From NCBI GenBank assembly GCA_003586115.2, contig QVOM02000034.1:128313936-128377935 (forward strand): a stretch of DNA of 64,000 bases, written 5' to 3'. Origin of the DNA: Salvator merianae. Lineage: Eukaryota; Chordata; Lepidosauria; Squamata; Teiidae. The number at the start of each line of letters is the position of its first letter. The first letter of the stretch is position 1. The notes below the pieces were generated by a model. That model was not told the origin of the DNA. It did no database searches and saw nothing but the letters and a program-made list of their open reading frames with translations. Made by a program: the position numbers and the translations under genes. Shown here one piece after another: positions 35,101 through 50,100 of this stretch.

Positions 35101-38100
35101 TACATCCAGTTGTACAAGACTCAGAAAATACTGAGCCAGTAAAAAATTGCTCACTACTTCAGCAAGAGAAAGATATTTTTGAAAAGAATACAGCTATATT
35201 ATATATCAGTTCAAGTCACTGGTTCAACATTCTCAGTATTAAGACTCAGTATTAAGACCCAAGACTTACCTTCTGAACAGAATTAGCAATTCTCTCAGCC
35301 TCATCAGCTATTTTCTTTGCTTCTCTGGCATCAGCTGCAGCACTGCCTAGGGCCAACTCTGCTTGCTGGGTCTTGTTGTTAGCCTCCATTATAGTTTGGG
35401 TAATGGCAGGAATTTTCCTTAGAGCATCCATAGCTGCAGTCTTGTTATCATTCACCCTTTTATCAAAATCTGAAAAAATATGTAAGAGTGACTCTCTTTG
35501 ATCAAACAAAAATCCCAATTTCTAAATGTCTGTTTCCAGCAGTGATCACATTAGTGATGTAAAAATGAAGATATCATTTAGCAATTCAGATTGGCATCTT
35601 GGTATAACTGTATCCTACTTCATTTAGTGGCCTATCACACAAATCCCTAAAAAGTCCACCAGACTATGAGCATGTAGAATGAGTATAGGAATCTGGATTG
35701 GAAGAGGCAAGTGACCACTGAAAGCAAGGGCACTGTGCTCAGCTCAGAATCCATCTTGCCTACTAGAAGATGTGGATAGCACAATCACTTCTGTTTTGAT
35801 CTGCTGTCACTTCTATTTTGATCTGCCTACTCTTCAACACTGTGTGCTACCTTCTTTGTTTCATTGTTTTTGCCATAAGACAGCTTAATCCTATCAGCTT
35901 GCAGCAGAAACACACTACTTGAGCTAGCAGTGTCCATACCCCAAGCAAAAGAGGTGCAGGATTAAAATGCAAGTGTCGGCACCAAAGTAGAATATTTGAT
36001 TTAGTCATTGCATCTTATTTACCTGTCCTAGGATGCCTGAATATTTACAGATCTTGTGTTTACACTTGTATCCTCCTAAACACCTGGCCTCACATTTGAT
36101 GGTATATTTGGACATATAAGAGCAGGTGCCCTTTTTCAGTATTCTTACCAAGGGCAATCATTGTGTGTGCATCTGAGTGCTACTCCAGAAGATTCCCTTC
36201 ATGTTGCTATAAGCCCATCAACCTATGTCCTTACTTCAGCTAAGATTCATCACCCTACATCCTTGATTCACTCTTGGTCCACTCTGTGCCCTTTATATTC
36301 CTGCAAGGGTGTCCTTGTGCCCATCAAGGTCCACTACATGCTCCAGTCTCTGTCATCCATCAAGAGTTGATGCCTAATGTGAGTGAATTCCTGTTTGTAA
36401 ATGAAACCATTGCTGAAATCACTATTAGATCAAATTAAAAGACTTGAGCTGTCTCTTCCACATCAAAGCACTGAGCTATTTCACTGACACAGAGATCTAA
36501 GATGGCTCAACCTTGAAGTGCCTGATTCTAGTGGAGCACAGTGTCTAATTAGTTCTTCATGATGTCTTGTTCAGGCACTGTCTGGGAACACATTTACAGG
36601 TGATAACTCCTGAGGCTTCTGGAGCCTATGTACCTATGCCTCACCTCTGGAGAAGTTTCTGTACCTATGCCTAACCTCTGGAGAAGTTTGCTGGAGTGTT
36701 GGGAACTCCATTTGAATTAAGTCTCTTTTTGCCGCCACCAAGACTGATCTGAGTTTTTGTAACTCTGTTTCACTTTCCTTACTGTGAAGGTCATCACTGA
36801 CCAAGTGAAAGGTATAAATCCTCCCACTCATCTCTTCTCCTTGTTGTCTTTGGTATTCTTTTCCTCCATTTCACTTCATCTTTCCCTTTCTCCACTTTAA
36901 CACCAAAATATTAAAGACTCAACTCCTTTAATGAAAAAAGGGGAATTGTAATTTGGCTATGGCACTCCTCATTTCAGGGGCTCTAATTGCTATTTGTGTG
37001 GGGAACAGTTGATATTGGGCAGCAGCAATTGACAGGAGTCTCAAACCAGCAGGCCAGAGAGGAAGAGAGGGCTTTAACCCATAACACCAGTTCCCCTCTG
37101 CTGTTAAACTGAGCTCTATTGATCATTTTTTTCTGCCAATAATCTGCCCTTCCATTGCCTAGCAACAAGCCCTGATTGTCTGAGAAATTCCCTATGCTTC
37201 TAATAGCCCAGCTGACCTCTGTTCTGCTTCTTTGCCTTATCTTAGCCTTTAGAGCTGAGAACTTATACTTCATGTTCTTTTTGCCATGGCTGCAATTAAA
37301 ATCTTTCTGCTTAATATAAGTTATTTTTTATTTACCTTGGAAAGCCTGCACTTTTTGAGTTGCTGCCGCTATTTGACTAATTCACCCACCATTTCACCCA
37401 CATAAAATTATTTCCTGTGTGCCTTTTATTCTTAATAAAAGTAAACTTTTGATCAAAGTCAGCCAAGCAATTTCCCCCTCTCTGAGGATCAGCTCCAAAC
37501 CTGGTCTGTTTATGGGAATCCTGCTACACATGCATCTAGACTTGTTCCTGTAAAAAGTGTTTCATTTCTATTTCAAAACACATTCAGATAAAGAATGTTC
37601 TGAGACAAAATGTTTCACACATACCTACACTAGACCATGGATCACTGAGAAGAAATGGTTTTATCAGCAACTTTGTGTTACACTTGCTCCTGTACTTTGA
37701 AAAACTGAAGGTCACTGATGGATTAAAGCATTGGTTCTGTTAGGCTGTATTAACTTCAGAATGAACATAAAAGTGGTCTCACACTGAATTAGACTATACG
37801 TCCATTTAGTGCAGTAGTGTCAATAGGTTCTCCTGGTGTGAAGGGAATTGTAGTCCAAAATAATGAAAATCCACTAAGCTGGGAAAGGCAGCTGATTTTA
37901 TAGGGTTCTTGTGAAGAGAAGAAACTTAGTAACTGGGGAGGGCATGGAGAATGCAAAACTCATGGAAAAAATGATAAGACACATTCCAAATGTAAATTCA
38001 TTGAGATCTGCTGAGGAATGTGCATTATAAACCTATGCAAAAGAATAAAAAAATAAATTGTCTAGGCTTTTTCTAATAATTGCTTCTATTTCCATAAAGT

Positions 38101-41100
38101 ATTGTCTGTTTTGACTGGATATTAGAATAAGATCTAGTCCTGTTCCCACCCCAAATCCTTTCACACTGGAGATGCCAGAGCATGAACTGGACATCTTCTG
38201 CTTGCATAACAGGAGCTGCATCCCAGAGCGGTGCCCTTGCTCCAGTAGGATGTGTTCTGTAGCTCCCCAGAAGCACAGCCTTGAATAAACATTTCCAAAA
38301 TGGATAACAATGCATAGTTACAACAACATAGTTAGAAGAAATGGGGAAAAAACACCTTCTATGGAACAGAACAGTATTTCAACTCCCAAAGAGAGGCCTG
38401 AGTCATTTAGGGAGGCCAGTCTGTCATTCTGAAAAATGACTCATTAGGATGCTCCCTACCTTTTAAATTGCTGAGAATATCATTGGCCTCCTGGAGTGTG
38501 TTGCTCCCCTTCTTAGCAGCTTCTTCAGCCAGGGCTTTTGCGGCATCAGCTCGAGCTAAGAGCTGATCAGCAGTCTAAAAAAGCACACAGAAGGTCATCC
38601 ATATGCTCCCTCTCTGTTTGTTATACTTTTGTCTAGCTATAAGCTTTATCTAGTTGAGTTTCATTTTTCTATTCTCTTCTCAGTACATAGTAAGCACTCT
38701 AATTAGCAATAAAGTGTACTGTTTCACTTGGCTGGATGAAATTTATTCAAGATTTCCCATTTACTCCCAGACGACACCCCAAAGAGAAATAGTTAGGCTT
38801 AGATTTTGGCAAGTATGCTATAATTTGAGAGATGGAAAGTCTTGGCAGAAAGAATAGAAAACAAAGAAGTAAGCAGCCTCATAATTATGTTGGCCTTAAG
38901 CCAGTCATCATGGTAAGTTCAAAACAGCTCACAAAGATAGCATAGAATAGGCCAAAAAATAAATTTCAGCTTTCATAGAAATGGAACATATTAACAACAT
39001 GCAGTATTTTTAAGGATGATACTGCACACAAGACACCAAGCACTCATTATCTCTTTTATGTTCCAACTCGATTCACTTAGCAGTTTATACCACTATGATC
39101 TATTTTGGATTCATCTGAATGCTGTTAAGTCTGGCTCAATAACATTAAAGGAATCCCACAGAAAAAAGAACAGTAGGGAGCTCTAAGTGCATGACAATCA
39201 CACTTCTCCAAGTGTAAAGATATGGTTAATAAAAGTTGTCAGAAAGGTAAGAATAATTAACCTGGGTCTTTAGTCTCATGCAACCTTAACAATGGCTTTC
39301 CTTAGGGAGAAAAGCTTACAGAAAAGCAAAACTGACCTGCTGCTCTGTCTTGCCTTTTTCCAAAAGGTTTTGAACTTCTAGTTCTTTCCCTTTCATGTCT
39401 TCTCTTAGGTCTTCATAGTCCTTTAATTTCCTATTAATTAGCTGATCCAGTTCTCTGGCTTCTTTCTTGATCTCATTTGCCTCATTCTGCACATGAGGCA
39501 AGAAAATAAGTCACACTGCAAATATTCCGTATGGCATATTTCAACACAATTATTCATGAAGCAGCAATCGCAAACCTAGTATTTGATAGCTGAATTTAAT
39601 ATAGCCTTGTATCAAGTGAAATTTCCCTGTTGTCCCCTTCAGCAATAACTCTCCCGGAATATCTTGCAGAACATTGTTCAAAAATTTGACAGGATAAGAC
39701 ATGGATTAGATTCCAAATTCTGTACCGAAGAACCTTCCCCTTTCACCATACTTATGAGAAAATGGGAATAGTTCATATCTGGATGCTATGGCTTGATGCA
39801 GCTATGAACATCACTAGCAACGGCACTCAGAGGCAGTGACACATAATGAGAGTTCATTTTCCCAGCTTTTCAAAAGCTCTGAACACAAGACCATTTCCAA
39901 AGCAAAGGAGGGGAACCACCAAAACATATATCCACCAAGAAATATGGATTCCCAAACTCGACTACAGCAGAGTTTTTATACCATTAGAATGAATTTGGTA
40001 AACTTTAAATATTTCATGTTCCATATTTTAAACATTTCTTTCATCTGCCAATGTGACCAAATTTCAAAAAGCATTAAATAATCCCACAGCTCAAGTAAAG
40101 AGCACGATCCCTGTTTTTGCATCTGAATCATCAAAACAACTTTCAGATTTAATATTTCTTTGATGCTTGATGAGCAAAAACTGTCAACTGCAAAATGGAA
40201 GAATCGAAATGGAACAAACCTCGAGCTCCTCAGAGTTAATAGACGGCAAACTGGTGAGATTAGCATAGATTTGCAATGCTCTGTTTCCTGCTTCCTCTGC
40301 ATCTGCATGGACTTTGTTTGCTTGTCTTTCTAAATCTCGGGAAATGTTCCTTGCTTGGTTATACCTAGAAATGAAAGAATTCTATTACTCCTCTTCTGGT
40401 TTGTCCTGTTCATTTTCTGAGTGCGACAAGTGTTGCCTTAAACTTCTGTCAAGCAAGTAGTTCTGGCCTGGATGCATCAAGTGGAGAATGTATGCAGCTC
40501 AGTGACAGATCATATACCTCTGAACACAAATACCCCCTCCTTTAATGACCAATACTGGTTTTTAAAAAAGGATCTCAGAAACAGAGGTTGGAAAGTTCTG
40601 TATTTGAGAGGTAAGAATGAACCACAGCATACATTTCTGACTGGTAAATCAATAGTTTCATAATATAAAAGAGCCCCATACTACTGTCTGCGCTCAATCC
40701 AGGTTCTTCTGGTTTTTAAGAAGAACAAAGGAACAAGTTCAGTGCAAACAGACTTAAATCACCATTAAACAGGAAAATTTCTCCATTAAACAGATAAATG
40801 GTGCTGGCAGGACATAGAGCTATGGAGGAACAAATGTAAAAGTTGCCCGTTAGCTTCTGAGAACCCTTACAAAGTTCCTAGTTCTCACTTCAAGATCCTC
40901 AAATCTCAAAGGTCTTCACACCTTAGGAAATCCTTATTCTCTGTATCAACTTCCCCATACTTGCTATAAATTAATCCTCTAGCAGGACTTGTCTAGCTGA
41001 AGAGCCACAAGTACACAAAATAAAACCTGTGGCAATCCTTCAATCAAAGAGCTTCCTCAAAAATGCTTGCCTGACAACTTCTATTTGAAACCTTCAGGAG

Positions 41101-44100
41101 CAAGTCCAAACTGCTAAATTCTGCCCACATAACCTCTTTAATATGAGTTGGTTTTAGCCCTCTGGTTTTTAGTCCTGTAGCACTGTTGACAATTTTGTCT
41201 ATGGTGGCCATTGTAGAGAAAATGCAGCACTATTTAAGGTGCATCCAACAGATACAGGTGATCAATATTTCTGAAGACACCGATTATCCCTTTCCCATGC
41301 TACATTTGAGAATGAACCCTTTAAAAAAGAAAAACTCATAAAAATAGCCCCCAACGTCTTGCTGAAAGGGGCTTTATACCCCTGGCTCCCAGATGGGTAT
41401 TTTACTTCTGGTATGATGGAGCACGTGAAGGTCCAGCCTGTGGATCTTCAAGCCCCTGGTCCTGGTTTAGTTCTCACTTCTGCTATTAAAGTGCCAGGTG
41501 TCCACACATTTTGCCCCTTTCCCATTCAAAGGTAGGGTCTAATGATACTGACCTACTCTCAGATGGTTATCAGAAAGGTTTACTATAATATATATAGAAT
41601 TGCTAGGATTGTGCAAAGCACCACAGAAAAGTTGAACACTATTAAGCGTTGTTCTGCTTTTTAATTACACCTTTGCATTTTTATTCTTCCTCACCAGTAG
41701 CATTGTTCACTGCTTTCCTGATACAATTCAATTCTTGTGCACTAATATTTGAAGCCCTAAATTGTCCTGGCCCTTGAACTGTAGTGAGCAATTTCATACA
41801 TTTATTTCCTTATTTCTGCCTTCACTTCAGACTTACTTTCTATTAAGGTCACCAATGTCATTCATGGTTTGATTCTCTCCTGCCAGTGTGTCCAAGAGCA
41901 GTTTATATGCCTGCGCCGAGGTGTCGTTTGCTTCTTTAGCTATACGAACAATGTCATCAGCTTCTTCTTTGTGCCTGAGGCCATGATAAGAAAGGAAAGC
42001 TAAAATCGTTAGAAAACTGTGCCAGTTCCCATTTTCCTCTTAAAGCATCACAGCTGGAATTAATAGGTAATACATTACAATTCTTCTGTTTTCAGATATA
42101 CTGCAAGAATTGTTTTTGAGCAGAATGGAGTCAGCACTGTCTTATGCGAAATCAGTGATAGACAGACTTTATGAAAAGCATGCCAAAACTCAAGGCTGAA
42201 ATTAATCTACGGCAGCACAATCTACAGTTGTGCCAAACTCACGTTTGTCAAACACAAGCAGAGGTTAGTAGCCAAGGACTGTTAGGTGCATCCTCTAACA
42301 ACTCTGGTTCCATTTGTCTTCCCAAACTTACTGATGAATAGAACCACGAAGCAGGGGACTTTCCTGCTTTCTTCTCTCCTCATCACCACCATTATAAGGC
42401 CTCTGCATGAGTGGGCCCTACAGCAATGTGATGTCATGCAGGCACAGAATGTTACCATGCATGTGCACCACTGCATGTTGTTGGTCCTGCCCATGAAGAG
42501 GCCTATAATGGTGGTGATGAGGATAAAGTAGGTACAGCTTTGCAGTTCTATGTGCAAGTAAGACAGAGAAACCAACTGGAGCCAGAGTTGCTAAAGAATG
42601 CACCTAACAGTCCTTGGCCTCTAATTCCTATTTGCATTTGATGAACGTGAGTTCAAAACATCTTTAACTGGGTGCCTTGAATTCTTTAATTTTCTAGTCT
42701 ACGGTACTGAGCAGTAGTCACGAGCACACCAAAAAAGAGAAAGGCAAGATTACAGCTCCAAGACCATCCTGCTGTTGAATTCACTGAGTTCTTGGTCTCC
42801 TATTCTTGGCCAGAAGTGCTATAAATCCTTTCTGGCAGTGATACCAAGTTATTTTTTTATCATGGTTTAAAGATGGCTGTGTGGAACTTTTTTTTTTCTT
42901 TCATTTTTTTAATTAAAGATTTTTAATGTATATTACATTAAAATTTAGAAAAACCAAGAACTATCGTGAAAACAAAAGAGAAAGAGAGAGAAAAGAGAAA
43001 GTACAAAATAAGAGAGAAAAAAGTTAGCTTCTGATCCTTTTGACAACTAAGTATATATTCCTTCTCATATCTCCATTGGAAAGGATTAACACACCTGCTT
43101 TTCCTCAAAGTCTTGTAGAAAACTTTCCCATTACTCAACAAGGCCACTCAAATAGGAAGTGACTAACATAAATGGGAAGCGGAGAAGGGATAGACAGATT
43201 ATGGTTTAGAACCAGCTAATACATGCCAACGTTATCACTAGAGAAGACAGCAGTTGGACTGATGGCGTACTTTGTTTGAACAGCTGGGTCATAGTAGCTT
43301 ATCTGATCAGAATTCTGGGATTAGAATAAAATCTTACTTAAGACAGAAGCTGCATTTCTGTAGCCTCCAGGATCTCTTTTTACAATGCATTTTGAACTTA
43401 GGTACACTATAAATTCATTAGGAAACTTGTGAGTCTATTTATTCATTCATTCATTTTTCTATCCTGCTTTATACCCTGAATGTCTCAGGCAGGTCACAAT
43501 AAAATTGTTACAAAAGCAGATAAAATAGACAGGCTAAAACAGTGACAGTGCCTGCATAGGGAAGGCAAACTGTTCCCTCAGTCAAAGACCAGGGTATATA
43601 TGTATGTATCAGTACACATGTGCTCACATAAAGGGTTCTCTTCGCTTTAAAACAAATGTAAAAGACGTGTCACCCTTTCCTCACTGGTACTCACCATGTA
43701 CTTTTAAGAGAAAAACTACTACACATATAAGCAAAGGCATTCTCCTAACTAAAAATGATGTGATAAGCTCTGTATATTAAAGTAATGTTCACTTACATTA
43801 TGAACCAACTGAATTCAACAAGAATTGGGTTAATTTATGGCTCCATCAACAGTAACTTTATTTTAAAGCAAAGATGAAAGAATTAAGAAAAACGCACAGG
43901 CATTAAAGGAAGGAAACATGGCTGAAGCCATGCTGGAAGCAGGAAAAACGGGAACAAAGGCAGAGTGTGGCATCCTGACAAGTCAGTTCAGGACAGGACA
44001 AGAAATGATGCACCAGGAATCCTTGATTTTGATAGCTCTAATTGGATTCTGGGCCATTTATACTGCTGGCCCATCCTGTAGAAAGCTGCGGTGATGAAAG

Positions 44101-47100
44101 AAGATAAAACTGAAGTGGGCAGGAGAAAGGAAACCTTTTGTCTTCTGACAAGTGTTACAACACAGATAAGGACAAGTCCTCCCCCTCTTGGTGGCAGTGC
44201 ATAAGAATTCCATGAGTCTCACCGAGCAGCCAGACGACGGGCTTCTTCTGCCAGAACAGTCATGTTATTGGGATCACTGGTTGATTCTGGAGGAGTAATA
44301 GACTGGAAAAGGAACCAAAGACACTTTCAAGAGCCATACCCTGCAAACTTTTGTTTTTAAAAGTAAGCAACAACAACTTGATTTTTAATTTTTCCAATGT
44401 CTATAAAACCATAGAGTGAAGCTAGGAGGCATGAAAATGTGTAGGTATTAAAGTGCAAGTCACGTAATTGCTGAATTATCTGGGCCTCTCCACACCCTCA
44501 CAGATGACACATTGTGAAGAGGAACTTGATATTGAATCATCAATGTGCAACTGCATTTGTTCTTCCATTGGCAACACTTTATGGCATGCTAAATATTTGA
44601 CTCAGAGCAGGTGAATGCCCAAGAAATCTAAAAATACCAATTTAATAGTTTAATCTTTTGGTTAAAAAAAAGAAAGAAAGAAAAAAGTGTGGCCTTTCTA
44701 CATCAGATACAAAACCCCAAAACTCCTCACCACATTGGCAACCGCCATTCTTGCTTTCTGTAGCATATTCGTAGCAGACACAATCAGTTCTTTTGTGTCG
44801 TCCACACGTGCTTGGGCTTGCTCAGCAAGGTCTTCAGTCTCATCTATGGAGTTCTGGATATTCCTTAACCGACCAAGCTGGGTGGACAGTGTTCTGTTGA
44901 TCTCCTGTAACCGATCCATCAAGCCCTGGTCAACATCTGGAAAGGGAAAAGAACATAGGCAAATACAATAAAAACCTTCCATCTTTTATGTTTTTATTGA
45001 TGGTCACTTTCAGTAAAAGTCATGAATGGAAATTTAAAGAAAAGAGACTGATATTTCATTGAAGATGCTGCTGGCATTAAAGCATTTGCCAATGTTAAGG
45101 CATAATGCTGAACACAAATGCTGAATTGTGTAGGAATTTCTTGAAGGCGCTTTCTAAATTCAGAGAGAACATGGTTTTAAAACTTTTCCATCTGCCAGCA
45201 TCTCTGTTATGACCAATCCCAAGTAACCATATTAAACCCCATCTCCATAAAAACCTTCAACTTAACTTTTTTTTTCTTGTGAAACTCCAGACATTCCATA
45301 TACCCAAGAGATGACTGTTTATCAGATAAAATTCATCCCTTATTAGCTTCTCTCTTCCCTTGTTCCAACCCTTACTGTTTCCCTCATTGCCACAGTTTAT
45401 ATTAAATGCTTCTCGAAGCAGGACAACACGTCTACAAATTAAGAGCTTCAACACTGCAGAGCAACATACTCTTGTTCACAACGTTAAAGTTAAAATAGAA
45501 TCAGAAATCTTGAACATTTTTATTCATGATGCAAAGCCCAGCAACGGCTTGTGGCTTTAAGCGTGGGTGTTCGCGTGTCCCGGGAAGAGGAGATCGCTGG
45601 CCATGAAAACATGCCCCTCCCTGGGCGAGTCTTACAGTGGCCTACCGGAGCAAAACGCAGACCCCGCAACCAGCGATCTCCCCTTCCAGGGACATGTGAA
45701 CAGGTGTGCTTTAAAGTGATGAGCCGTCGCTGGCAAAGCCTTCTGTAATTCTTATAGTCTCCCTAATGTCAGCAGAGTATTCCATTTCAGGCACAGTAGA
45801 CAGAATAACCTGGGTTTTGTGCACTTTGGGATTAAGTTTTAGGAAAGGGACTTTTTAATCAAGTATCTAAAATAGAACATAGTTTTAATATCATCCAACA
45901 ATGAAACATACTTGCTTTGATATTACTGGCAAAGATCCTATCTCCTCTAAGCTAATGGTTCAATATACTATATACAAGGCAAACCTAAACAAGAACTTCC
46001 AGGAAGTGATACATTGTGTTTCATCCACCTACCTTTGCTGTTTTCAGCATCTCGAAGTAAGTCCATGACATCTTTCTCAGCTTCTTTCAGTCTGTCTTCA
46101 AAAGCCTGGTCAGTTATAGTTTCATCACCTGTTCCTATATTGGCTATAAGATTTTCCAACTCTCTTAGCCTCTCCCGCTGTTCTGCAACCTAAATAAATG
46201 ACATAAGGAAGGGATAAAGAAAGGTTTTTCCAGCTGTCAAGTGCAAACCATTTAATGACTACACCCGGTTTTAACAGGAATGAAAAAGAATGCTTGACAC
46301 CCATGAGTTCTTTGATGCAATTACAATCCATCCATCCATCCATCCATCCATCAATTCAGGATCCTAAGAACTTCTCCTTTCCAAGTACATATGCTTGTAA
46401 TGAAAGGCTATCATGACCTTTTGACAGCTTCTAGTCTGAAAACAGAAACTTACACAGTGGGAGATATTAATACAAAATAGGTAAATATGTACATTATTTA
46501 GTAAAAATCCTTATTTCTTGTCGTTATAGATTACGGAAATTTGCTCCTTGCAAATTCTGTTGTGAACTGACTTAATCTTTGTCCATACACTTGGTGCAGA
46601 TTGGATCATTGTTACTTTTTGGGTTTTACATGTTAAAAATGCATATTTTGTGAGGAAAATAGGCATTTAAATATGAATTTTAGTGGAGTTCTTTGTTCAA
46701 AGAACTGAAGCGCAGTGCAACAGTGAACTAAATCAGAGATAAGCAAATATCTGTGTACTAGAAATAGGCAGGTCCATCCCTCCCTTGTACAGATTATTCA
46801 CTTTCCAGGAATCTCAATACATTTTTTCCTAGTCACTAACAAACGATACTCTTATAGTCTACCTCACTGCACATAACTATGAAGCAGCAGTGATTCACAA
46901 GCTAAGAGCTAAACCAAAAGTCTTTGAAACAAGTGAACAGGCAAAATATCTCACTCAACCTCACCTCTGTAACAGAATAATATTGATTTACAATTTACTT
47001 TCCTCTTGGGAGCTGAAAGCAGATGATACACTTACTGTCATTCCCATTTTGTCCTTTCAACTGCACTGTGCAATAGGTTGAGGCAGGGCTACCGGATAAT

Positions 47101-50100
47101 CAGCCAAACTAATTATCCTAGTCATAAAAAAAGCCAAAAAATGCCACGTATATCTGATATTTGGCAAATTTCTAGCCAAAGTTGGCAGCCCTGGTAGCAG
47201 TATCTGGCCTAAAGTCACCCAGTGATCGCTTTGACCAAATTGGTATTCAAACTCTTGTCTCCTAGGTCCTGGTTAATCGACAAGGATTATAAAAATACAT
47301 CTTTATAAAAATCGATACTTAACAGCCAGTCATGAACAAACAAAATAAGGTATGGTAGAATGTAGGCTTTCATGGCCGGTTTCAATCTCATTTGTAGTAG
47401 TTTTGGGCTATTGTGCCGTGTTCTATAGTTCTTCTGAGAACCTAAGCTTTTGGACATAGCTATGACATCCATCTTCAGAGTCTAAACAACTGATCAGGGG
47501 ACAATAAACAACATCAGTTGTTTTGACTCTTCCGGAAGCCAGATCCTCTGAAGATGGACGTCGTAGTTATGTCCGAAAGCTTAGGTTCTCAGAAGAACTA
47601 TAGAACACAGATATACAGATTATACAAAAGAGCCTAGGGCCAGGAGTAATGCTAACAGACAGACCCATGGATTCTTATTGGCTTCCAAATTGCAACTTGA
47701 TTTAACTACAGTTTGGTGCTACATCTAGACCCAACAAGCTCGCCTAATACCTACAATATCAAATGGTCTCCAAAATACGAGCACACAGCACCTAGCAAAC
47801 AACCCTTGGAGAAACATGTCATGGTTTGCTCATTTGTGAGAAGATTCTCAGATGGATGAACAAGCCATGACTAAAACAAGCCATTGCTTAGCATTATGTA
47901 CAACTGCGGCTACTGTACATCCAGAATCAGCTCTGGAAATGCATACCTTCCTTCACCCTCTATAAGGCAACGCTCCCCATTTCCTTCTCCTCCCAGGTGG
48001 TTAAGCATCATATTTATTATTTATTTATTTATTGGACGTGTATGCCGCCCCTCTCCGAAGACTCAGGGCGGCTTACAACATATAAATACACACAATAATA
48101 ATCAAATAATCCAACCTTTGTCCAATTTAAAAAAAAAAAACCATCTAAAATTGCAATTAGTGAACCATCTAAAATTACAATTTAAAATCTATCTAAAACC
48201 CCAAACCTAACATACATTCCTAACTAACATTCACACTACACAGTCATCCTACCAATCAAGTGGAGCATCAAATTCAGTGACCCCAGGCCTGCCGGCAAAG
48301 GTGTGTTTTTAAGATCTTCCAAAAGGCCAAGAGAGTAGGGGCAGTACGGATCTCTAGGGGGAGCTGGTTCCACAGGGTCGGAGCCGCCACAGAGAAGGTC
48401 CTTCCCCTGGGGCCCGCTAGCCGACATTGATTGGCTGACAGGACCTGGAGAAGGCCAACTCTCTGGCTCCTGACCGGCCGCTGGGATACATGAGGCAGGA
48501 GACGGTCCCATAAGTAACCTGGTCCTAAGCCATGTAGGGCTTTATAGGTAACCATCAACACTTTGAATTGCGTACGGAGACTAACCGGCAGCCAATGCAG
48601 CTCGCGGAGTGTTGGAGAAACACTGGCATATCTAGGCAAGCCAGAGACAGCTCGCGCAGCTGCATTTTGGACTACCTGCAGTCTCAAGATGCGTATCAAA
48701 ACAAACCAAATTCTGTTTCAACCATGATTTCCAAACTTCCTTGAACTTGCATAAAAGTAAGTTTCTCTTCGAAAGAAACCTGACCTTATCTTTCACCAGC
48801 CTGTAACAGGCAGGGCACTCTTGACAGCCAGGCCAGGATCGATTATAGAAATAATTCTCTTCACACTGGTCACAGCGGTTCCCCACAAACCCTTCTTTGC
48901 ACTCACAACGACCATCCTCTTTGCACTGAAGAGAGCGAGATCCTTCAGGGTCACAGTCACAAGCTGAAGAAGAACAAGGCATAAAAATGATGAGGGAGAA
49001 GGAAGGGTGAAAAGTGGGTTCTTGCAAACCCTTATAACAACACTCTATCATGGGGTGCTCAAATTATGCTCCTCCATAGGCAACTGGATTACAGTTTCCA
49101 TCATTCCTTGCCACCGACCAGACTGGTTGGGTCTGATGGAAGTGACAGATCAGAAGCATCTGGAAGGCCACAGTTGCTCTGTCATACCTTGAAGATGGAT
49201 TGTTAGAGAGTTAACTCTACCTCTGCTGGTCTCTAAGACACAAACCATATTCATGTGCAATATGGTATGGTGTGAAAATAGCCCATTTCTGACTGCACTT
49301 ACAAAGACTGTAATGTATTACATGTGATGCGCTGACATCAGAGTGATAACTTGTGAATACTTCTCCTGCATGCATTCTTTTGTAAAAATTCCATTAACAA
49401 CTTTCTAAAAACGTTTTGTGATAGATATAGAAAGGCACTATCAGTAAAATCATTTCCATAACAAGGTCTATAAGAAAAGCGCCTTTATTTAGACAAATTA
49501 AACTTTAGATTGTTTTTTAATCCATTCAGGCGAGCCCATGTTTGTGATTTATAATATACAAAATATAATATGGCACAAATTTTGCTTATCAGATTGTACT
49601 TATCAGTTCAGTACTGTCTGCATATTAGGCCAAACAGTGCCTCCATAAAAACTGTGTTTACACAGCTTTTGAAAAGCATTTTTTCCTAAAAAATGGTTCA
49701 TTTTCTCTCTCTCTGTTCTTTCAAATTCCCCTTGTTGTTGGGCAACTGTTTTTTATATTGCTTCTGTATCACCACAAATCATGTTTTGCAGGACTCTTCC
49801 AAAACCTGTCTCAACCTCTTATTGAGAAGTCTGCATCAACAAATGCCAAGGCTAATGTAATGAAGAGAAGCAGTGAAATGTTCTGGAAAGGGAAAAAAGG
49901 ACCTGCAAACTACCGCTTGCTGGAAGCCATTGATTCATGTGCATGTGTCTCTGGCCATGCACCCAAGAGTAACATTCAATTTGTTACTGAATTCGAGTTG
50001 GGAAGATTTAGATAAATAGGAATGTATGTCCCAATTTCACACTCTGTATGTTCTCAAGCCTGAGTTAGCAGCTACAGGCCAAATTCCAGAATAGAGGCGT

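Noticed and set aside
36932..37330. Possible retroviral-type LTR after a purine tract
   Set aside because: No paired LTR, primer-binding site, target duplication or gag/pol sequence could be seen; the likeness rests on a short purine run and an ATTAAA.
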